Assembly: GCA_022484595.1 (NCBI GenBank)
Contig: JAKVLB010000002.1
Location: 199,635-263,634 of the forward strand
DNA length: 64,000 bases
Source: Mageeibacillus sp.
GTDB lineage: Bacteria > Bacillota > Clostridia > Saccharofermentanales > Saccharofermentanaceae
Direction of reading: 5' to 3'
Shown here: piece after piece, positions 63,120 to 64,000 of the stretch
How the letters are laid out: every line of letters starts with the position of its first letter
Numbering within the stretch: the first letter of the stretch is position 1
The notes under the pieces: generated by a model
The model's database searches: none
Seen by the model: only the letters and a program-made list of their open reading frames with translations
What the model was told of the DNA's origin: nothing
Translations under genes and position numbers: made by a program

Positions 63120-64000
63120 TTATCTTCTTCCGGCTTTGAGTGACAAATCGTCGAGGAACCCTCTCGGAGACCTGACTTCAAGCTCACCTTCAACCTGAAC
63201 AATCAGGTCATTTGCGACACTAGTAAGAATGAGTACAGATGTACCGGCGAACCAGACATTCTGAAATCCGGACAGCGTGCCTACGACTGTAGGAACAATA
63301 CATACAAGGATAAGGAAGAACGCCTCAATCCAATTGAGTCTGAATGCAGTAGTCTTGATAAAATCCGTTGTCGGCTTGCCCGCTCTGATTCCGCTTATTG
63401 TACCGCCGTTCTTGTTGATATTGTTGGCAATCTCAACAGGGTGGAACTGAATGGCAGAATAGAAGAATGTAAAACCGATGATAAGAATAAAATAAGCTAT
63501 GTAATACCAGACGCTGCCGGTGAAGCTTCTAAACCATACCGCTACCGGGTTTGTGCTGGAAGCAAAAAACAGAGAAGTAATTATCTGCGGAAGCGCAAGG
63601 AGCGACATCGCGAAAATTACCGGCATAACGCCTGACATATTAACCTTGAGAGGTATATAGTCACGGCTTCCGCCTATCTGAGACCTGCCGATTACCTTCT
63701 TTGAATACTGAACAGGAATTTTTCTCTCCGCATTCTGTACAAAAAGTACGAACACAATAATAAGCACAGCTACTAACGCAATTCCGATAAATACAAGGAT
63801 ACCGATCAGGATTCCTGCCACTGCACTGTCAAAAGTATTGCTTATTGAAACGCACTTAAGGTAAAGTGTCTTTGCCATCTGTGGAAGACGCGTTACGATA
63901 CCTGCAAAGATTATGAGGGAAACACCGTTTCCGATTCCCTTATCATTAATCTTCTCACCCAGGAACACTACCATCGCAGCTCCGGCCGTAAACGAAAGAA
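63120..64000 (-). CDS. secY: SecY protein translocase channel (N-terminus beyond window edge)
   Basis: The visible 293 residues run in frame to the window edge and continue upstream (reading LSFTAGAAM before the later ATG). They are the C-terminal two-thirds of SecY: GNGVSLIIFAGIV, the QNAERKIPVQY and IPLKVNMSGVMPVIFA motifs, GGTISGIRAGKPTTDF and a C-terminal helix with EVRSPRGFLDDL. It is closer to the housekeeping SecY than the next gene, judging from these motifs. In the key loop Pro is replaced by Ala (GIRAGK). It lies upstream of a second secY in tandem. Confidence 0.95.
   Translation of the reverse strand, partial: LSFTAGAAMVVFLGEKINDKGIGNGVSLIIFAGIVTRLPQMAKTLYLKCVSISNTFDSAVAGILIGILVFIGIALVAVLIIVFVLFVQNAERKIPVQYSKKVIGRSQIGGSRDYIPLKVNMSGVMPVIFAMSLLALPQIITSLFFASSTNPVAVWFRSFTGSVWYYIAYFILIIGFTFFYSAIQFHPVEIANNINKNGGTISGIRAGKPTTDFIKTTAFRLNWIEAFFLILVCIVPTVVGTLSGFQNVWFAGTSVLILTSVANDLIVQVEGELEVRSPRGFLDDLSLKAGRR

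Noticed and set aside
1-64000. CRISPR arrays, tRNA or rRNA genes, insertion sequences, prophage
   Set aside because: No regularly spaced repeats, cloverleaf sequences, transposase or phage genes were seen.

Overview
The window looks like chromosome of an anaerobic, Gram-positive-type (Clostridia-like) bacterium. Supporting signs are pyruvate:ferredoxin oxidoreductase, a low-GC Gram-positive style type IV pilus locus (pilB-T-C-M-N-O with a DnaD/DnaC-type primosome elsewhere), strong AGGAGG-type ribosome binding sites, VanW and YfhO family proteins, ECF transporter genes placed directly after the ribosomal alpha operon, and no lipopolysaccharide or outer-membrane genes. I cannot name a species. 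No rRNA, tRNA, CRISPR array, insertion sequence or phage gene was seen, and no stretch over 300 bases lacks a gene.

Layout. 1-8650: a type IV pilus operon on the minus strand (pilB, pilT, pilC, pilM, pilN, pilO), followed by two extremely short pilins, each with its own promoter, and a further prepilin cut by the window edge. 8793-11756: plus-strand yebC, a P-loop/Asp23-like fusion, a DUF6062-like gene and a YedF/DsrE-like gene. 11848-20087: minus strand, with a 641-residue PilX-like minor pilin, a DEDDh exonuclease and two YfhO-family membrane proteins. 20214-23568: plus strand, diacylglycerol kinase, a membrane-anchored foldase-like protein and a histidine phosphatase. 23669-26398: minus strand, a tiny membrane protein, HtrA protease, a YigZ protein and a degenerate Nudix protein. 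26514-29210: plus strand, a putative glycoside hydrolase (possibly leaderless) and serS. 29474-39020: minus strand, rpmB, an inactive-looking NlpC/P60 protein, acpS, dnaC/dnaD-type primosome genes, nifJ and a VanW protein. 39177-47508: a HAD phosphatase, a phosphosugar mutase and an envelope glycosylation group (YfhO, GT2, GT-C-like). 47527-56447: minus strand, cysK, cyclophilin, pncB, SPFH/NfeD pair, truA, ROK glucokinase, ecfT and a fused EcfA1-EcfA2. 56553-64000: the alpha/spc ribosomal region rplQ-rpoA-rpsD-rpsK-rpsM-rpmJ-infA-map-adk, then two tandem secY genes.

Themes. Much of the non-ribosomal content acts at the cell envelope: pili, a possible polymer glycosylation route (DagK, three YfhO, GT2, GT-C), protein export and quality control (two SecY, foldase, HtrA, SPFH/NfeD) and wall-facing proteins (VanW, SH3-NlpC). 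The most unusual items are the tandem secY pair with a terminator and promoter between them, the ultra-short pilins with dedicated promoters, the P-loop/Asp23 fusion, and two proteins that keep a fold but have lost catalytic residues. Starts were moved to internal codons where a good ribosome binding site fixed them.
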